Origin: UBA6115 sp050952935
Lineage (GTDB): Bacteria; Bacillota; Clostridia; Christensenellales; Aristaeellaceae
Direction: 5' to 3'
Assembly: GCA_050952935.1 (NCBI GenBank)
Contig: JBMNLS010000002.1
Span: forward strand, 310,001 to 374,000
Length of the DNA stretch: 64,000 bases
This document shows, one piece after another, positions 33,478 through 42,246 of this stretch. The position numbers and the translations under genes are program-made. Every line of letters begins with the position of its first letter. Position 1 is the first letter of the stretch. The notes beneath the pieces were generated by a model. That model searched no databases. It saw only the letters and a list, made by a program, of their open reading frames with translations, and was not told where the DNA came from.

Positions 33478-35259
33478 ATGGAATATCCTAAGATTGGCAT
33501 CAGGCCCATCATCGACGGCCGCTGGGGCGGCGTGCGGGAAAGCCTGGAGCAAGCCACCATGGACATGGCAAAATCGGCGGCAAAGCTGATTTCTACCCTT
33601 AGATATCCCGACGGCACCCCGGTGCAGTGCGTGATTTCCGACACCACCATCGGCGGCGGGGCCGAGGCCGGCGCCTGTGAGCGCAAGTTTAATAAGGAAA
33701 ACGTGGTGGCCACCCTCTCTGTGACCCGGTGCTGGTGCTACGGGATGGAGACCATGGACACCAACCCCAACACCATCAAGGCTGTTTGGGGCTTTAACGG
33801 CACAGAGCGCCCGGGCGCCGTCTATCTGGCGGCGGTGCTGGCCGCCTATGCCCAGAAGGGGTTGCCCGCCTTTGCCATTTATGGCCGGGACGTGCAGGAC
33901 TTGAACGATACCTCCATCCCCGCTGATGTGGAAGAAAAACTGCTGCGCTTTGCCAGGGCCGCCATTGCTGTGGGCTGGATGAAGGGCAAAAGCTATGTCA
34001 ACTTTGGCGGCGTGTCCATGGGCATCGCCGGCGCTTACTGCGACATGAACACCATGCAGAAGTACTTTGGCATCCGTCCCGAGTGGATGGACATGACCGA
34101 TGTGCTCCGCCGCATTCACCTAGGTATTTATGACCAGGAGGAATATGAGAAGGCCCTGGCCTGGATCAAGGAAAACTGCCCTGAGGGCTTTGATATCAAC
34201 GCGGGCAAAAACCTGCCTGAGATCATCAGGAAGAGCAAGACGGTGCCCGCGGATAAGGACTGGGAGTTCATCGCGAAGCTGAGCCTGGTGCTGCGGGATG
34301 CCATGTTCGGCAACCCCAAGCTGGATGAGCTGGGCTGGCATGAGGAGGCCCTGGGCAAAAACGCCGTGGCCGGTGGCTTCCAGGGGCAGCGCGCCTGGAC
34401 GGACTGGCTGCCCAACTGCGACTTTACCGAGGCCATCATGGCGTCCACCTTTGACTGGAACGGCCCCCGCCAGCCCACCGCCTTTGCCACAGAGAACGAC
34501 ACCTTAAACGGCCTTTCCATGTTGCTGGGCACCCTCATCACCAACGTTGCCCCCTGCTTCCATGACGTGCGCACTTATTGGAGCCCGGAGGCGGTGGAGC
34601 GGGTGAGCGGATGGAAGCCCGATGGCAAGGCCGCCCAGGGCTTTATTCACCTGATCAACTCCGGCGCCACGGCGCTTGACGGCACCGGCGCTGCCAAGAA
34701 TGAAAAGGGCGAAGGCTGCATGAAGCCCTTCTGGGAGATGACCGACGCCGATATCAAGGCCTGCCTGGAAGCCACCGACTGGCAGCGCGCCAACTATGAG
34801 TATTTCCGGGGCGGCGGGTTCTCCAGCCACTTTAAGAATGAGGCTGAGATGCCTGTCACGCTGCTGCGCCTTAACATCGTGGATGGGATCGGACCGGTGC
34901 TTCAGATCGCTGAGGGCGAAACCGTGCTGCTGCCTGACGAGGTGCACGAGCTCATCATGAACCGCACCGACCGCACCTGGCCCTGCACCTGGTTCTCCCC
35001 CAACCTGACGGGTGAAGGCCCCTTCCGGGATGTGTACTCCGTCATGGCCAACTGGGGCGCCAACCATGGCGTCACCGTATACGGCCATGTGGGCGCCGAC
35101 CTTCTGACCCTGGCCGCGATGCTGCGCATCCCCGTGTCTATGCACAATGTGCCAGCGGAGAAGATCTATCGCCCCCACTGCTGGGCCGCCTATGGCACCC
35201 AGGATCCGGAGGCCGCTGACTACCGCGCCTGCGCCGCTTATGGTCCGCTTTACGGCTAA
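33478..35259 (+). CDS. fucI: L-fucose isomerase
   Basis: Cytoplasmic enzyme of 593 residues converting L-fucose to L-fuculose (manganese-dependent), the usual length. GIRPIIDGRWGGVRESLE opens the family, and WGFNGTERPGAVYLAA follows. AAAGGAGG precedes the ATG at 33478; the frame stays open further upstream but without a better site. No fuculokinase, aldolase or fucose transporter is present in the window. araM follows after 71 bases that hold a strong hairpin. Confidence 0.95.
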   Translation: MEYPKIGIRPIIDGRWGGVRESLEQATMDMAKSAAKLISTLRYPDGTPVQCVISDTTIGGGAEAGACERKFNKENVVATLSVTRCWCYGMETMDTNPNTIKAVWGFNGTERPGAVYLAAVLAAYAQKGLPAFAIYGRDVQDLNDTSIPADVEEKLLRFARAAIAVGWMKGKSYVNFGGVSMGIAGAYCDMNTMQKYFGIRPEWMDMTDVLRRIHLGIYDQEEYEKALAWIKENCPEGFDINAGKNLPEIIRKSKTVPADKDWEFIAKLSLVLRDAMFGNPKLDELGWHEEALGKNAVAGGFQGQRAWTDWLPNCDFTEAIMASTFDWNGPRQPTAFATENDTLNGLSMLLGTLITNVAPCFHDVRTYWSPEAVERVSGWKPDGKAAQGFIHLINSGATALDGTGAAKNEKGEGCMKPFWEMTDADIKACLEATDWQRANYEYFRGGGFSSHFKNEAEMPVTLLRLNIVDGIGPVLQIAEGETVLLPDEVHELIMNRTDRTWPCTWFSPNLTGEGPFRDVYSVMANWGANHGVTVYGHVGADLLTLAAMLRIPVSMHNVPAEKIYRPHCWAAYGTQDPEAADYRACAAYGPLYG

Positions 35260-35278
35260 TCACTGAAAAGACTGGAAG

Positions 35279-35308
35279 CTGGGGGATTTCTTCAAAGAAA
35301 TCCCCCAG
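35279..35308 (+). other. Long perfect hairpin between fucI and araM
   Basis: CTGGGGGATTTCTT pairs perfectly with AAGAAATCCCCCAG, a 14-bp stem. No T run follows, so it is more likely an RNA-stability or processing element than a terminator. Confidence 0.75.
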
Positions 35309-35330
35309 TACTTCCTTAAAAAGGAGCAAC

Positions 35331-36683
35331 ATGCCTGATTTTACCAAAATGAGCCTGGAGGAGCTGCTAAGCCCTCAGGGCTTTGAATGCGCCTGTGGCA
35401 AGCATCATAAAGCGGGGCTGAAGCACCTGGCGCTGGGGAAAGGAGCGATCAGCCGGTTGCCGGATTTCCTTCCGGCGCTGGGAATCAAGCGGCCCTTTGT
35501 GTTTGGCGATGAAAACACCTGCCGGGCGGCGGGGGAAGCGGTGGAGGCTCAGCTGAAAGCGGCGGCGCTCCCCTACACCCTGTATGTGCTGCCTCAGCGC
35601 CATCCGGAGCCGGATGAGCACACCTGCGGCAGCCTGCTGATGGCCTTTGACACGGCCTGTGACGGCGTGGTGGTGGTGGGCAGCGGGGTGATGAATGACG
35701 CGGGCAAGGTGCTTGCCCATGCCCTGCGCCTGCCCTATGTGTGCGTGGCCACAGCCCCTTCCATGGATGGCTACGCTTCCGACTCCTCCTCCATGGTTTT
35801 TGGCGGCGTGAAGGTATCGCTGTACAATGCCTGCCCCCAGGCCCTGATTGCGGATACGGATATCCTCTGCCAGGCGCCCATGCGCCTGCTTCAGGCAGGG
35901 TTGGGGGACATGCTGGCCAAGTACTGCTCCATCTGTGAATGGCGCATCGCCCATCTCGTGATTGATGAGTACTATTGTGAGGAGGTTTCCGGCCTCATGC
36001 GGGAGGCCCTGCGTCGGGTGCGGGAGGCTGCCCCGGGCCTGGCCCAAAGGGAGCCCCAGGCGGTGGAGCAGGTGATTCAGGGGCTGATCCTGGCGGGCAT
36101 CGCCATGGCTTTTGCGGGGGTTTCCCGCCCCGCCAGCGGGCTTGAGCACTATTTTTCCCACATGTGGGAGATGATGGCGCTGGAGCGGGGCCTGCCCATG
36201 GAGCTGCACGGCATCCAGGTGGGCATAGGGACGCTGTTGACGCTGAAAATCTGGGAGCACCTGAAAAAAGAAACGCCCAGCCGGGAGGCGGCTTTGGATT
36301 TTATCCGGCGTTTTGATGAGGCGGAGTGGGAGGCCCGGGTACGGCGTATCTTCGGCAAAACCGCTGAGAATATCCTGAAAACAGCCCGCCGGGAAGGCAG
36401 GAATGACAAAGCTGCCCATGCTGCGAGGCTGGATAGAATACTGGCCCGGTGGCCGGCCATCCTCCAGGTGGCGGAGGAAGAAATGCCCTCCTATGAAGCC
36501 GTTCATACGCTAATGGCAAGCCTGGATATGCCCCTTAGGCCTGAGGACATCGGGTTTTCAAGGCGGGACACCGTGGACGCGCTTTATGGCGCCCGGGAAA
36601 TCCGCAACAAATACCTGACTTCCTCCCTGCTGTGGGATCTGGGGCTGATGTACAACAAGGCGGCGGGGTGGCTGCAAGGATGA
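35331..36683 (+). CDS. araM: sn-glycerol-1-phosphate dehydrogenase (AraM/EgsA-like)
   Basis: 450-residue NAD(P)-dependent dehydrogenase of the dehydroquinate-synthase-like superfamily, making sn-glycerol-1-phosphate from dihydroxyacetone phosphate, the stereoisomer used in archaeal lipids. The nucleotide-binding GSGVMNDAGKVLAHALRLP and VATAPSMDGYASDSS match the family; later His residues (GLEHYFSHMWE) fit metal binding. AAAGGAG precedes the ATG. Coupled to fucI; the following secreted-protein gene overlaps its stop region. Confidence 0.9.
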   Translation: MPDFTKMSLEELLSPQGFECACGKHHKAGLKHLALGKGAISRLPDFLPALGIKRPFVFGDENTCRAAGEAVEAQLKAAALPYTLYVLPQRHPEPDEHTCGSLLMAFDTACDGVVVVGSGVMNDAGKVLAHALRLPYVCVATAPSMDGYASDSSSMVFGGVKVSLYNACPQALIADTDILCQAPMRLLQAGLGDMLAKYCSICEWRIAHLVIDEYYCEEVSGLMREALRRVREAAPGLAQREPQAVEQVIQGLILAGIAMAFAGVSRPASGLEHYFSHMWEMMALERGLPMELHGIQVGIGTLLTLKIWEHLKKETPSREAALDFIRRFDEAEWEARVRRIFGKTAENILKTARREGRNDKAAHAARLDRILARWPAILQVAEEEMPSYEAVHTLMASLDMPLRPEDIGFSRRDTVDALYGAREIRNKYLTSSLLWDLGLMYNKAAGWLQG

Positions 36684-36697
36684 ATCGGAGGGGGAAT

Positions 36698-37960
36698 ATG
36701 GCGGGAGAAAGCATGAGGTTCAAAGCTCTTTCCGTGATAGTGGCGCTGGTGAGCGTTCTGACGCTTCTGCCGTTTTCTGGCAGCGCTGCCGGTTTGTCAG
36801 CGGGTGACCGGGAGAGCATCCAACAGCTGATTGATATGTTCAGCATCAATCGAAGCGATTTTGATTTCAGGCAAGGCGTGTTTGGCAATGAGGCGAGTCT
36901 GCGCAGCGCCTTGTTTTCGCCGCTGTTTATTGATCGGCGTTTTCAGGCCACCGAATACCCCTGGGATGGCCGGATGGCGGGGCACTCATATTTCAAGTTG
37001 GAAGATGTATCATTAGCGGCTTGGGATTATTTCGGACAGGATGCTGCCGCTTTTTCCACCGTGCTGGATTCAGGAAGATTTTCCTTTCCTCACACAGGGT
37101 TTGTGGACAGCATGGTGCGGCTACAGGATATCCGCTGGCTGGGTGAAGATGATTATTTGGCGGAAGGCATTGTGCTGATGAGCTATTCTGAGGAGGGGGA
37201 TGTGTCCGACGGGACGCCCGCCTATCAGGCGCTGGTGCGCAGGTTGCCAGGTACCCGTTTCGGTTTTGTCATTTTGATGCAGCACATCGGTGCGGCAGCA
37301 GCCAATGATTTTGCGGATGACGGAACAACCGCATGTGATAACGGAATAGCTGCGTGTAATGACGGAACAACCACGTGTGATAACGAAACTACTGCATGTG
37401 ATATGGTGGCTCAAAACCATCCAACAAGGGGTTTTGATGGTGTATATATCCCCTGGGCGCAGCATCCGGATGCCCGGGGAATCACCTTTAACCTCTGGGC
37501 CAGCAGCACCCGGGGAAAAAGCACCCTGGATCATACCTCAACCTATTATGTTGATTGGCTGTTGGATAAAAACGACAAAACAAGCTGGCAGACCAAGGAA
37601 GGCGTGGGTGCTTTTCTGCAGGCGGATTTCTCCCGGCCTGTCAGCCTGTCGCATCTGAAGATCAAAAATGGCTACTGGAAAAGCAATAATCGATATTATC
37701 GCAACAACCGGGTGGCAGATCTGTCCGTTAGCTACCGCCTGAGCGGTTCTGACAGCTTCGTGCAGGAGGAGTTTCATCGTCTGGCGGACAGCGGACTTTC
37801 GGACTGGCAAACCATCCGCCTTGCGCCTAACAATCAGGTAGAATCTATCCGCATTACCATTCTGTCCATCTATCCAGCCCGGGCTTATGGCGGCAGTCCG
37901 CCCTTTCCAGAGGACACAGCCCTCAATGAGCTGGAAATATACGGCGGCAGCGCTTACTGA
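36698..37960 (+). CDS. Secreted protein with C-terminal discoidin-like (NADase-type) glycan-binding domain
   Basis: 420 residues with a signal peptide (~6-30, ending SGSAA). The C-terminal ~170 residues (DWLLDKNDKTSW..., LKIKNGYWKSNNRYYRNNRV, SIRITILSIYPA) look like the discoidin-like NADase-type glycan-binding domain of clostridial exported proteins, with the NGY-K-Y--N-R core. Between the domains is a stretch of four 7-residue repeats each with one Cys (bases 37316-37399). Start at 36698 by GGAGGGGG; an ATG at 36680 overlaps the araM stop and is the alternative. Possible enzymatic role unknown. Confidence 0.75.
   Translation: MAGESMRFKALSVIVALVSVLTLLPFSGSAAGLSAGDRESIQQLIDMFSINRSDFDFRQGVFGNEASLRSALFSPLFIDRRFQATEYPWDGRMAGHSYFKLEDVSLAAWDYFGQDAAAFSTVLDSGRFSFPHTGFVDSMVRLQDIRWLGEDDYLAEGIVLMSYSEEGDVSDGTPAYQALVRRLPGTRFGFVILMQHIGAAAANDFADDGTTACDNGIAACNDGTTTCDNETTACDMVAQNHPTRGFDGVYIPWAQHPDARGITFNLWASSTRGKSTLDHTSTYYVDWLLDKNDKTSWQTKEGVGAFLQADFSRPVSLSHLKIKNGYWKSNNRYYRNNRVADLSVSYRLSGSDSFVQEEFHRLADSGLSDWQTIRLAPNNQVESIRITILSIYPARAYGGSPPFPEDTALNELEIYGGSAY
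37316..37399 (+). repeat. Four 21-bp tandem repeats encoding Cys-containing heptads
   Basis: Units run 37316-37336, 37337-37357, 37358-37378 and 37379-37399, of the form GA(T/A)-GACGGAACAACC-GCATGT. Each encodes a seven-residue D-(N/D)-G-T-T-(A/T)-C-type block, giving Cys every seven residues. Confidence 0.9.
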
Positions 37961-37967
37961 TTATTTG

Positions 37968-39881
37968 TTATGAGATGGGACGGAGCAAATCAAACCAGCC
38001 TTCGCCGCCGTCCTGGTCCCACACCTCCCCATCAATGAATAAACAAGCGTCCTCAGCAAAAACTGTCATCAGAAAATCCAAGACCAGGCGCTTCTGCGGC
38101 TTGCTGTTCTGACCTGTAAACGTGCACCAGCATCCGCTGGTATCATCGATAATCCAGCCGTCCGGGCTGGTGACTTTGATAATCTTTTCGCTGTTTTCAT
38201 CAGGACAAAGATCCAAACTGAAAGACACCATATTGCCATGCGGATAATCAATGATGAGCCTGGCAACAAAGGGTTTGTTGAAGATGATCCTGTCCAGCAA
38301 TATGAGGGAATAGGGCAGTTTTAGGCCGACCCCTTTGCTGATCAGAACAGGAGGCTGCTGTTGATGCGTTATTTGCAGCTCCAAATCCACGCCCAATCCT
38401 TCGCTGGGGACAAAGCTTAAAAACGCTGGCTGTCCCTCGATGGCGGTCAAGGGGCCGATATGCTTTTGAAAAAAGCGGTCTGTTACGATCCAGCGATAAG
38501 CAAGCTGCATATCCTCGCTGAAGGATTGCGAGTAGGTAAGAGGGAAAACAACTTCCTGTCCAATGGGATGGTGGTAATCATCCATGCCTTCCATGATTGT
38601 GATCAAAGGCGCCGGGCTGTCGCCGGCGTTTTCTGTTTGGCCAGAGGGATTTGATATCATCAAATGCTCGGAGGGAAAAACCGTCTCGCTGCCATCGGGG
38701 CAGTCAAGATACAGCTCCAGCCAGCCTTCGGTTCCTTCCTTCGGAATAAAGGATAGGACATGAACATGCTGGTTTGCTAAAGACCGGGCTCGATCTGTGC
38801 GGTGCGTATTGCCGTAGGCATCTGTCCAGGCCCAGCAATAATCGAAAACCAAATACTCGCCAGGGCCGGAGCTGAAGGGGATGCGAACCTCAGCTGTGAT
38901 GGGCTCCCCAACAGACATGGATGATTTGTCAAAGGAGATACGCGCCCGCTCAAGAACATCCCACGCATCCTGAAAGCGAATGGGTTCGCTGACCTGTTCA
39001 ATTGTGGCGTTAGCGCTGTTGCGCACAAAGATCGTCATCGTTAGCGGTTCTTTTGTGCCTGGCAAAATGGTGGATTGAAGCGTGCCTTGGGCAGCGCTGC
39101 CTTCATAATAGGTGTCAATGTATTGGTTAAAAAAACATCTTATCTCATAGGGCGGGTTGCCGCCGCTGACGCTCCAGGACGCCGCTGCTTCCTCGCCGAT
39201 GGGAACATCCTGGCGCAAGGGTGTTAAAACAACATTCAGACCACCGGCAGGCATAGCCGTCTGCGCAGCCGGGTTTTCCTCCTTGGCTGTTTCTGAGTGC
39301 CTCAGGCTGCGCAGAAGAGAAAAATCGGACGCGCCGATCAGATGGTGGGCGGCTATCCAGCCTTCAAGCGCTTGCTGACTGACAGCGGGGGAGACCGATG
39401 AGACCAGGTAGGATATCCCGTCGATTAGCATTAGCCAGGCTTTCCCTTGATGCTGATGGTTTTCCAGCAGCAAATAAGGAACGTTGCCTGCTACATAAAA
39501 ACCAAGCGCTTGATACTCCTGCTGCAGGTCCCGGGTCAATTGTTCCGCTTCTGTCTGGTTGGCGCAAGGGGTGAGCGTGAGGGCAAGGAGCGGCTCAGCC
39601 TGGGAATCATTTAACTGGAAATAGGATATCCATAAGTGATCTCTTGGACGGTTGAGTATTTTTCCCTCTTCCAGGCTGGGGGCTGTCAAGTCTTCATAAA
39701 AACTCCTGCCTAACAGCAGGGCGGAGACGGACAGGCGGCGCGGCTCATTCCCAATGGCATCAAATGTTAATGTATCAACGGTATAAGGGCCCTGTTGGGC
39801 TGTGGCCAAAGGCGTGGAGCTTACTATGATAAGCGCCAGCAGTGAAGCAAGGAGCCTTATTCGCAGGTGCGGCTGAAACAT
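37968..39881 (-). CDS. Large secreted protein, paralogous in its C-terminus to 3989-4738
   Basis: 637 residues, no known family. Signal peptide at ~1-32 (LLASLLALIIVSSTPLATA). The middle (~215-430) reads like one or more beta-sandwich domains (e.g. SGGNPPYEIRCFF, LTMTIFVRNSANATIEQ). The last ~170 residues match the protein at 3989-4738. Start 39881 by GGAGGA; an ORF start at 39959 is rejected. It is convergent with the glycan-binding-like gene, with only 7 bases between stops. Confidence 0.78.
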   Translation of the reverse strand: MFQPHLRIRLLASLLALIIVSSTPLATAQQGPYTVDTLTFDAIGNEPRRLSVSALLLGRSFYEDLTAPSLEEGKILNRPRDHLWISYFQLNDSQAEPLLALTLTPCANQTEAEQLTRDLQQEYQALGFYVAGNVPYLLLENHQHQGKAWLMLIDGISYLVSSVSPAVSQQALEGWIAAHHLIGASDFSLLRSLRHSETAKEENPAAQTAMPAGGLNVVLTPLRQDVPIGEEAAASWSVSGGNPPYEIRCFFNQYIDTYYEGSAAQGTLQSTILPGTKEPLTMTIFVRNSANATIEQVSEPIRFQDAWDVLERARISFDKSSMSVGEPITAEVRIPFSSGPGEYLVFDYCWAWTDAYGNTHRTDRARSLANQHVHVLSFIPKEGTEGWLELYLDCPDGSETVFPSEHLMISNPSGQTENAGDSPAPLITIMEGMDDYHHPIGQEVVFPLTYSQSFSEDMQLAYRWIVTDRFFQKHIGPLTAIEGQPAFLSFVPSEGLGVDLELQITHQQQPPVLISKGVGLKLPYSLILLDRIIFNKPFVARLIIDYPHGNMVSFSLDLCPDENSEKIIKVTSPDGWIIDDTSGCWCTFTGQNSKPQKRLVLDFLMTVFAEDACLFIDGEVWDQDGGEGWFDLLRPIS

Positions 39882-40001
39882 GGTAATCCTCCATTCTGTC
39901 AGGGTGACCGCCAAAGAAGATATAAATGCTAGGGGAAGAGGACTATTAGCTTTTGTCAACTATGTATTTTGGCATCGACATTAGGCTTTATTGATTGCCC
40001 C

Positions 40002-41384
40002 CTACATCCGCTTGGCCGCGTCAAGCGCCAGGGCGGAGCGTTCGCATTCGTCGGCCAGCATGGTCAGCTGCACGCACAGGGGACTGCCCTTCATGCGGTC
40101 AGAGGCATAGGAGAGGCCATTTGTGCGCGCGTCAAGCATGGGATGGTCAATTTGCGCGGGATCCCCCAGGAGGATGACCTTGGTGCCCTCGCCCACCCGG
40201 GTGATGATGCCCTTCACCTGTCTGGGGCTCAGGTTTTGCGCCTCGTCAATCACCAAATAGGTGTTTTTGATGGAGCGGCCGCGCATGAAGTTCATCGCTT
40301 CCGCCACAATCACGCCGGTATCAAAGAGATAGTCGATGCGGCTCTTCAAGTCGCTTTCGGCAGTTTCTTTGCTTTTCCGGTCTTTTTTATTTTCATCCTC
40401 CCGCTCAAAGAGGATTTCCAGATTGTCGATGATGGGGCGCATCAACGGAGAAATCTTTTCCTGCTCGTTGCCCGGGAGAAAACCGATGTCCTCGTCAAAC
40501 TGGGCGTTGGGGCGGCAGACCAGGATTTTGCGGTAGAGCCTTTGCTCCAGCACCATTTCAAGGCCGGCGGCCATGGCATAGAAGGTTTTGGCGGTGCCGG
40601 CCGCGCCTTTGACCAGAACCAGCGGCGCAAGGGCCGGATCCAGCAGCAGGGCCTCCTGCAAAAAGCGCTGGCCCACATTGCGCGCTTTCACGCCAAAAGG
40701 CCGGTCATTGAGTGAGGAAAGCGGGGTGATTTTCCCCTTGTTGTAACGGCCCAGCAGGGTCTTTCTTTCTGACAAATCGCTGCGCAGGGTGAAAAACTGG
40801 TTTTCCACCGCCTCCACCGGCAGCTTCTCGTGGTTTTCGCCCAGCTGATAGACATCTTTCAGCTTGACACCGCTTCTTTTAAAGGATGCCATTTGGCTGT
40901 CCGCCATGTATGCTTCCGCCCGGCCTGTGTATTGCAGGGTATCTTCCTCGGCCTGGTCGGTGGTGAAATCCTCCGCCGGGATGCCCATCATCTGCGCTTT
41001 GATGCGCACCACAATGTCCTTGGTGACCAGCACCACCTGGGTACCCTGATCCATCAGCCCCTTGCACACCTTCAGCACCCGACTGTCGGCGCTGGAGGGG
41101 TTCATGCCGGAGGGCAGGGTGATATGGGCGTGGTTGCTTTCAAGCCGCAGCTGCCCTCCGGCAGGCAACGGGATGCCCCGGGCCATGTCCCCGGTCAGGC
41201 GCAGGGCTTCCAGCATGCGGATGGCCTGGCGGGCGTTGCGCCCGCGTTCACCGTCCGCGTTCTTAAGCCCGTCCAGCTCCTCAAGGACTGCCAGCGGCAA
41301 GATGATTGTATTGTCTTCAAAAGAGGTCAGCGCATGGGGGGCCTGCACCAGCACATTGGTGTCCAGCACATAGGTCTTTACCAT
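40002..41384 (-). CDS. PhoH-like protein with N-terminal PIN domain (YlaK type)
   Basis: 460 residues. An N-terminal PIN-type nuclease domain (~1-150: YVLDTNVLVQAP, LEELDGLKN), then a PhoH ATPase domain with the Walker A GAAGTAKT (~263) and Walker B NTYLVIDEAQNL (~385), LLGDPAQID afterwards. This is the PIN-PhoH architecture proposed to act on RNA. GAGGTGATC, a near-perfect anti-SD match, precedes the ATG at 41384. Stands alone; function in this organism inferred from family only. Confidence 0.92.
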   Translation of the reverse strand: MVKTYVLDTNVLVQAPHALTSFEDNTIILPLAVLEELDGLKNADGERGRNARQAIRMLEALRLTGDMARGIPLPAGGQLRLESNHAHITLPSGMNPSSADSRVLKVCKGLMDQGTQVVLVTKDIVVRIKAQMMGIPAEDFTTDQAEEDTLQYTGRAEAYMADSQMASFKRSGVKLKDVYQLGENHEKLPVEAVENQFFTLRSDLSERKTLLGRYNKGKITPLSSLNDRPFGVKARNVGQRFLQEALLLDPALAPLVLVKGAAGTAKTFYAMAAGLEMVLEQRLYRKILVCRPNAQFDEDIGFLPGNEQEKISPLMRPIIDNLEILFEREDENKKDRKSKETAESDLKSRIDYLFDTGVIVAEAMNFMRGRSIKNTYLVIDEAQNLSPRQVKGIITRVGEGTKVILLGDPAQIDHPMLDARTNGLSYASDRMKGSPLCVQLTMLADECERSALALDAAKRM

Positions 41385-41471
41385 CAGATCACCTCAATCC
41401 TACTGTAACATAATTGGAGGCTGTGATTGTTTTGGACATGTAAAGAATGTGTGAGTTTACGGTATAAATGT

Positions 41472-41498
41472 AAAACGCCCGCAGGCGTTTCTGCGGGC
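41472..41498 (-). terminator. Intrinsic terminator after the DnaA-box gene
   Basis: On the minus strand GCCCGCA pairs with TGCGGGC, then GTTTTAC. It lies 44 bases past the stop of 41542-42027. Confidence 0.75.
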
Positions 41499-41541
41499 AT
41501 GTGAATATGGCGGCATGTATGCTGCTTTTTACAAGCGGCCA

Positions 41542-42027
41542 TCAGTAGATTCTCAGCTGGGCCGGGCAGCGCTCCGCCAGCAGGAAATCCTTGTATCCCC
41601 GGCGCATGGTGAAGGCGTAGGCGGCCTCCGAGCGGCCGTTTTTCCGGTGGGTTTGGTAGCGGGTGAACTTGTAGGCGCTCCGGCGGGCGAAGAGAGGAAA
41701 GTCGATGGCGATCAGCTCCGCGAAAAGCCTGGTCATGGCGTCATTGCGCTTGCTGTTGCCATTTTGCTTGAAGGAGAAGGTGAGAAGCGTGTGGGCGGGG
41801 CAAACCGAGGTGACCGTGACGCCGGAGGCTTCAATGCAGATCTGGTCGATGTCAAAGCGGCTTAATGCCGTGAGCTTATGATACAAATCGATATACAGCG
41901 GGCTCTGGCGCAGCTTGCGCAGGCGCGCCGCCTCGTCCTTGCGGGCCTTGCCGCTGTACAGCAGCATGATGGCCGCGGACAGCACACAAGACATACACCC
42001 AACAACAGCCAAAGAATTCATGGCCAT
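41542..42027 (-). CDS. Membrane-anchored protein of unknown function with DnaA-box promoter
   Basis: 161 residues. One hydrophobic segment (~2-22), then a soluble basic region (ARKDEAARLRKLRQSPLYIDLY) and a mixed alpha/beta domain. No known family. The start at 42027 (or ATG 42021) has GAGG upstream. The promoter is near consensus (TTGATA-N17-TATAAT) and its -10 overlaps a DnaA-box-like TAATCCACA, with an inverted pair of perfect boxes upstream; see the findings. Confidence 0.7.
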   Translation of the reverse strand: MAMNSLAVVGCMSCVLSAAIMLLYSGKARKDEAARLRKLRQSPLYIDLYHKLTALSRFDIDQICIEASGVTVTSVCPAHTLLTFSFKQNGNSKRNDAMTRLFAELIAIDFPLFARRSAYKFTRYQTHRKNGRSEAAYAFTMRRGYKDFLLAERCPAQLRIY

Positions 42028-42050
42028 CCCTGCCTCTTGATACAATATGT

Positions 42051-42059
42051 TGTGGATTA
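42051..42059 (-). promoter_or_regulatory. DnaA-box-like site over the -10 element
   Basis: Minus strand TAATCCACA, one base from the box TTATCCACA, overlapping the TATAAT at 42056-42061. Confidence 0.5.
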
Positions 42060-42084
42060 TAGCAGACTCTAACACAAGTATCAA
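42056..42084 (-). promoter_or_regulatory. Promoter of the unknown gene 41542-42027
   Basis: Minus strand TTGATA (42079-42084), exactly 17 bases, TATAAT (42056-42061) with TGC before the -10. One of the best promoters in the window; 29 bases to the ATG. Confidence 0.85.
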
Positions 42085-42138
42085 GGGTTTTTAGCCGATT
42101 TGTTACAAATATTTTCAGCCAAAAGAAAATTACACATT

Positions 42139-42162
42139 TTATCCACAAAAACCTGTGGATAA
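42139..42162. promoter_or_regulatory. Inverted pair of consensus DnaA boxes
   Basis: TTATCCACA (42139-42147) and TGTGGATAA (42154-42162), 6 bases apart, both exact consensus, 55 bases upstream of the -35. Confidence 0.8.
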
Positions 42163-42194
42163 CTTGAACATCAATATCCATTTTGTCGACATAC

Positions 42195-42221
42195 AAAAAC
42201 GCGGCAGACAGGCTGCCGCGT
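42195..42221 (-). terminator. Intrinsic terminator after the SH3 protein gene
   Basis: On the minus strand ACGCGGCAG pairs with CTGCCGCGT, followed by TTTTTG, 26 bases past the stop. Confidence 0.85.
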
Positions 42222-42246
42222 CCCAAAGGTTATGCTGATGTTTGTA

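Noticed and set aside
33307..34119. Long open frame antisense to fucI and its leader
   Set aside because: Runs through the fucI coding sequence on the other strand with no motif or start signal; a shadow of fucI.
42139..42162. Chromosomal replication origin
   Set aside because: Only three DnaA-type boxes, no dnaA, dnaN, or AT-rich unwinding region with the usual neighbours.
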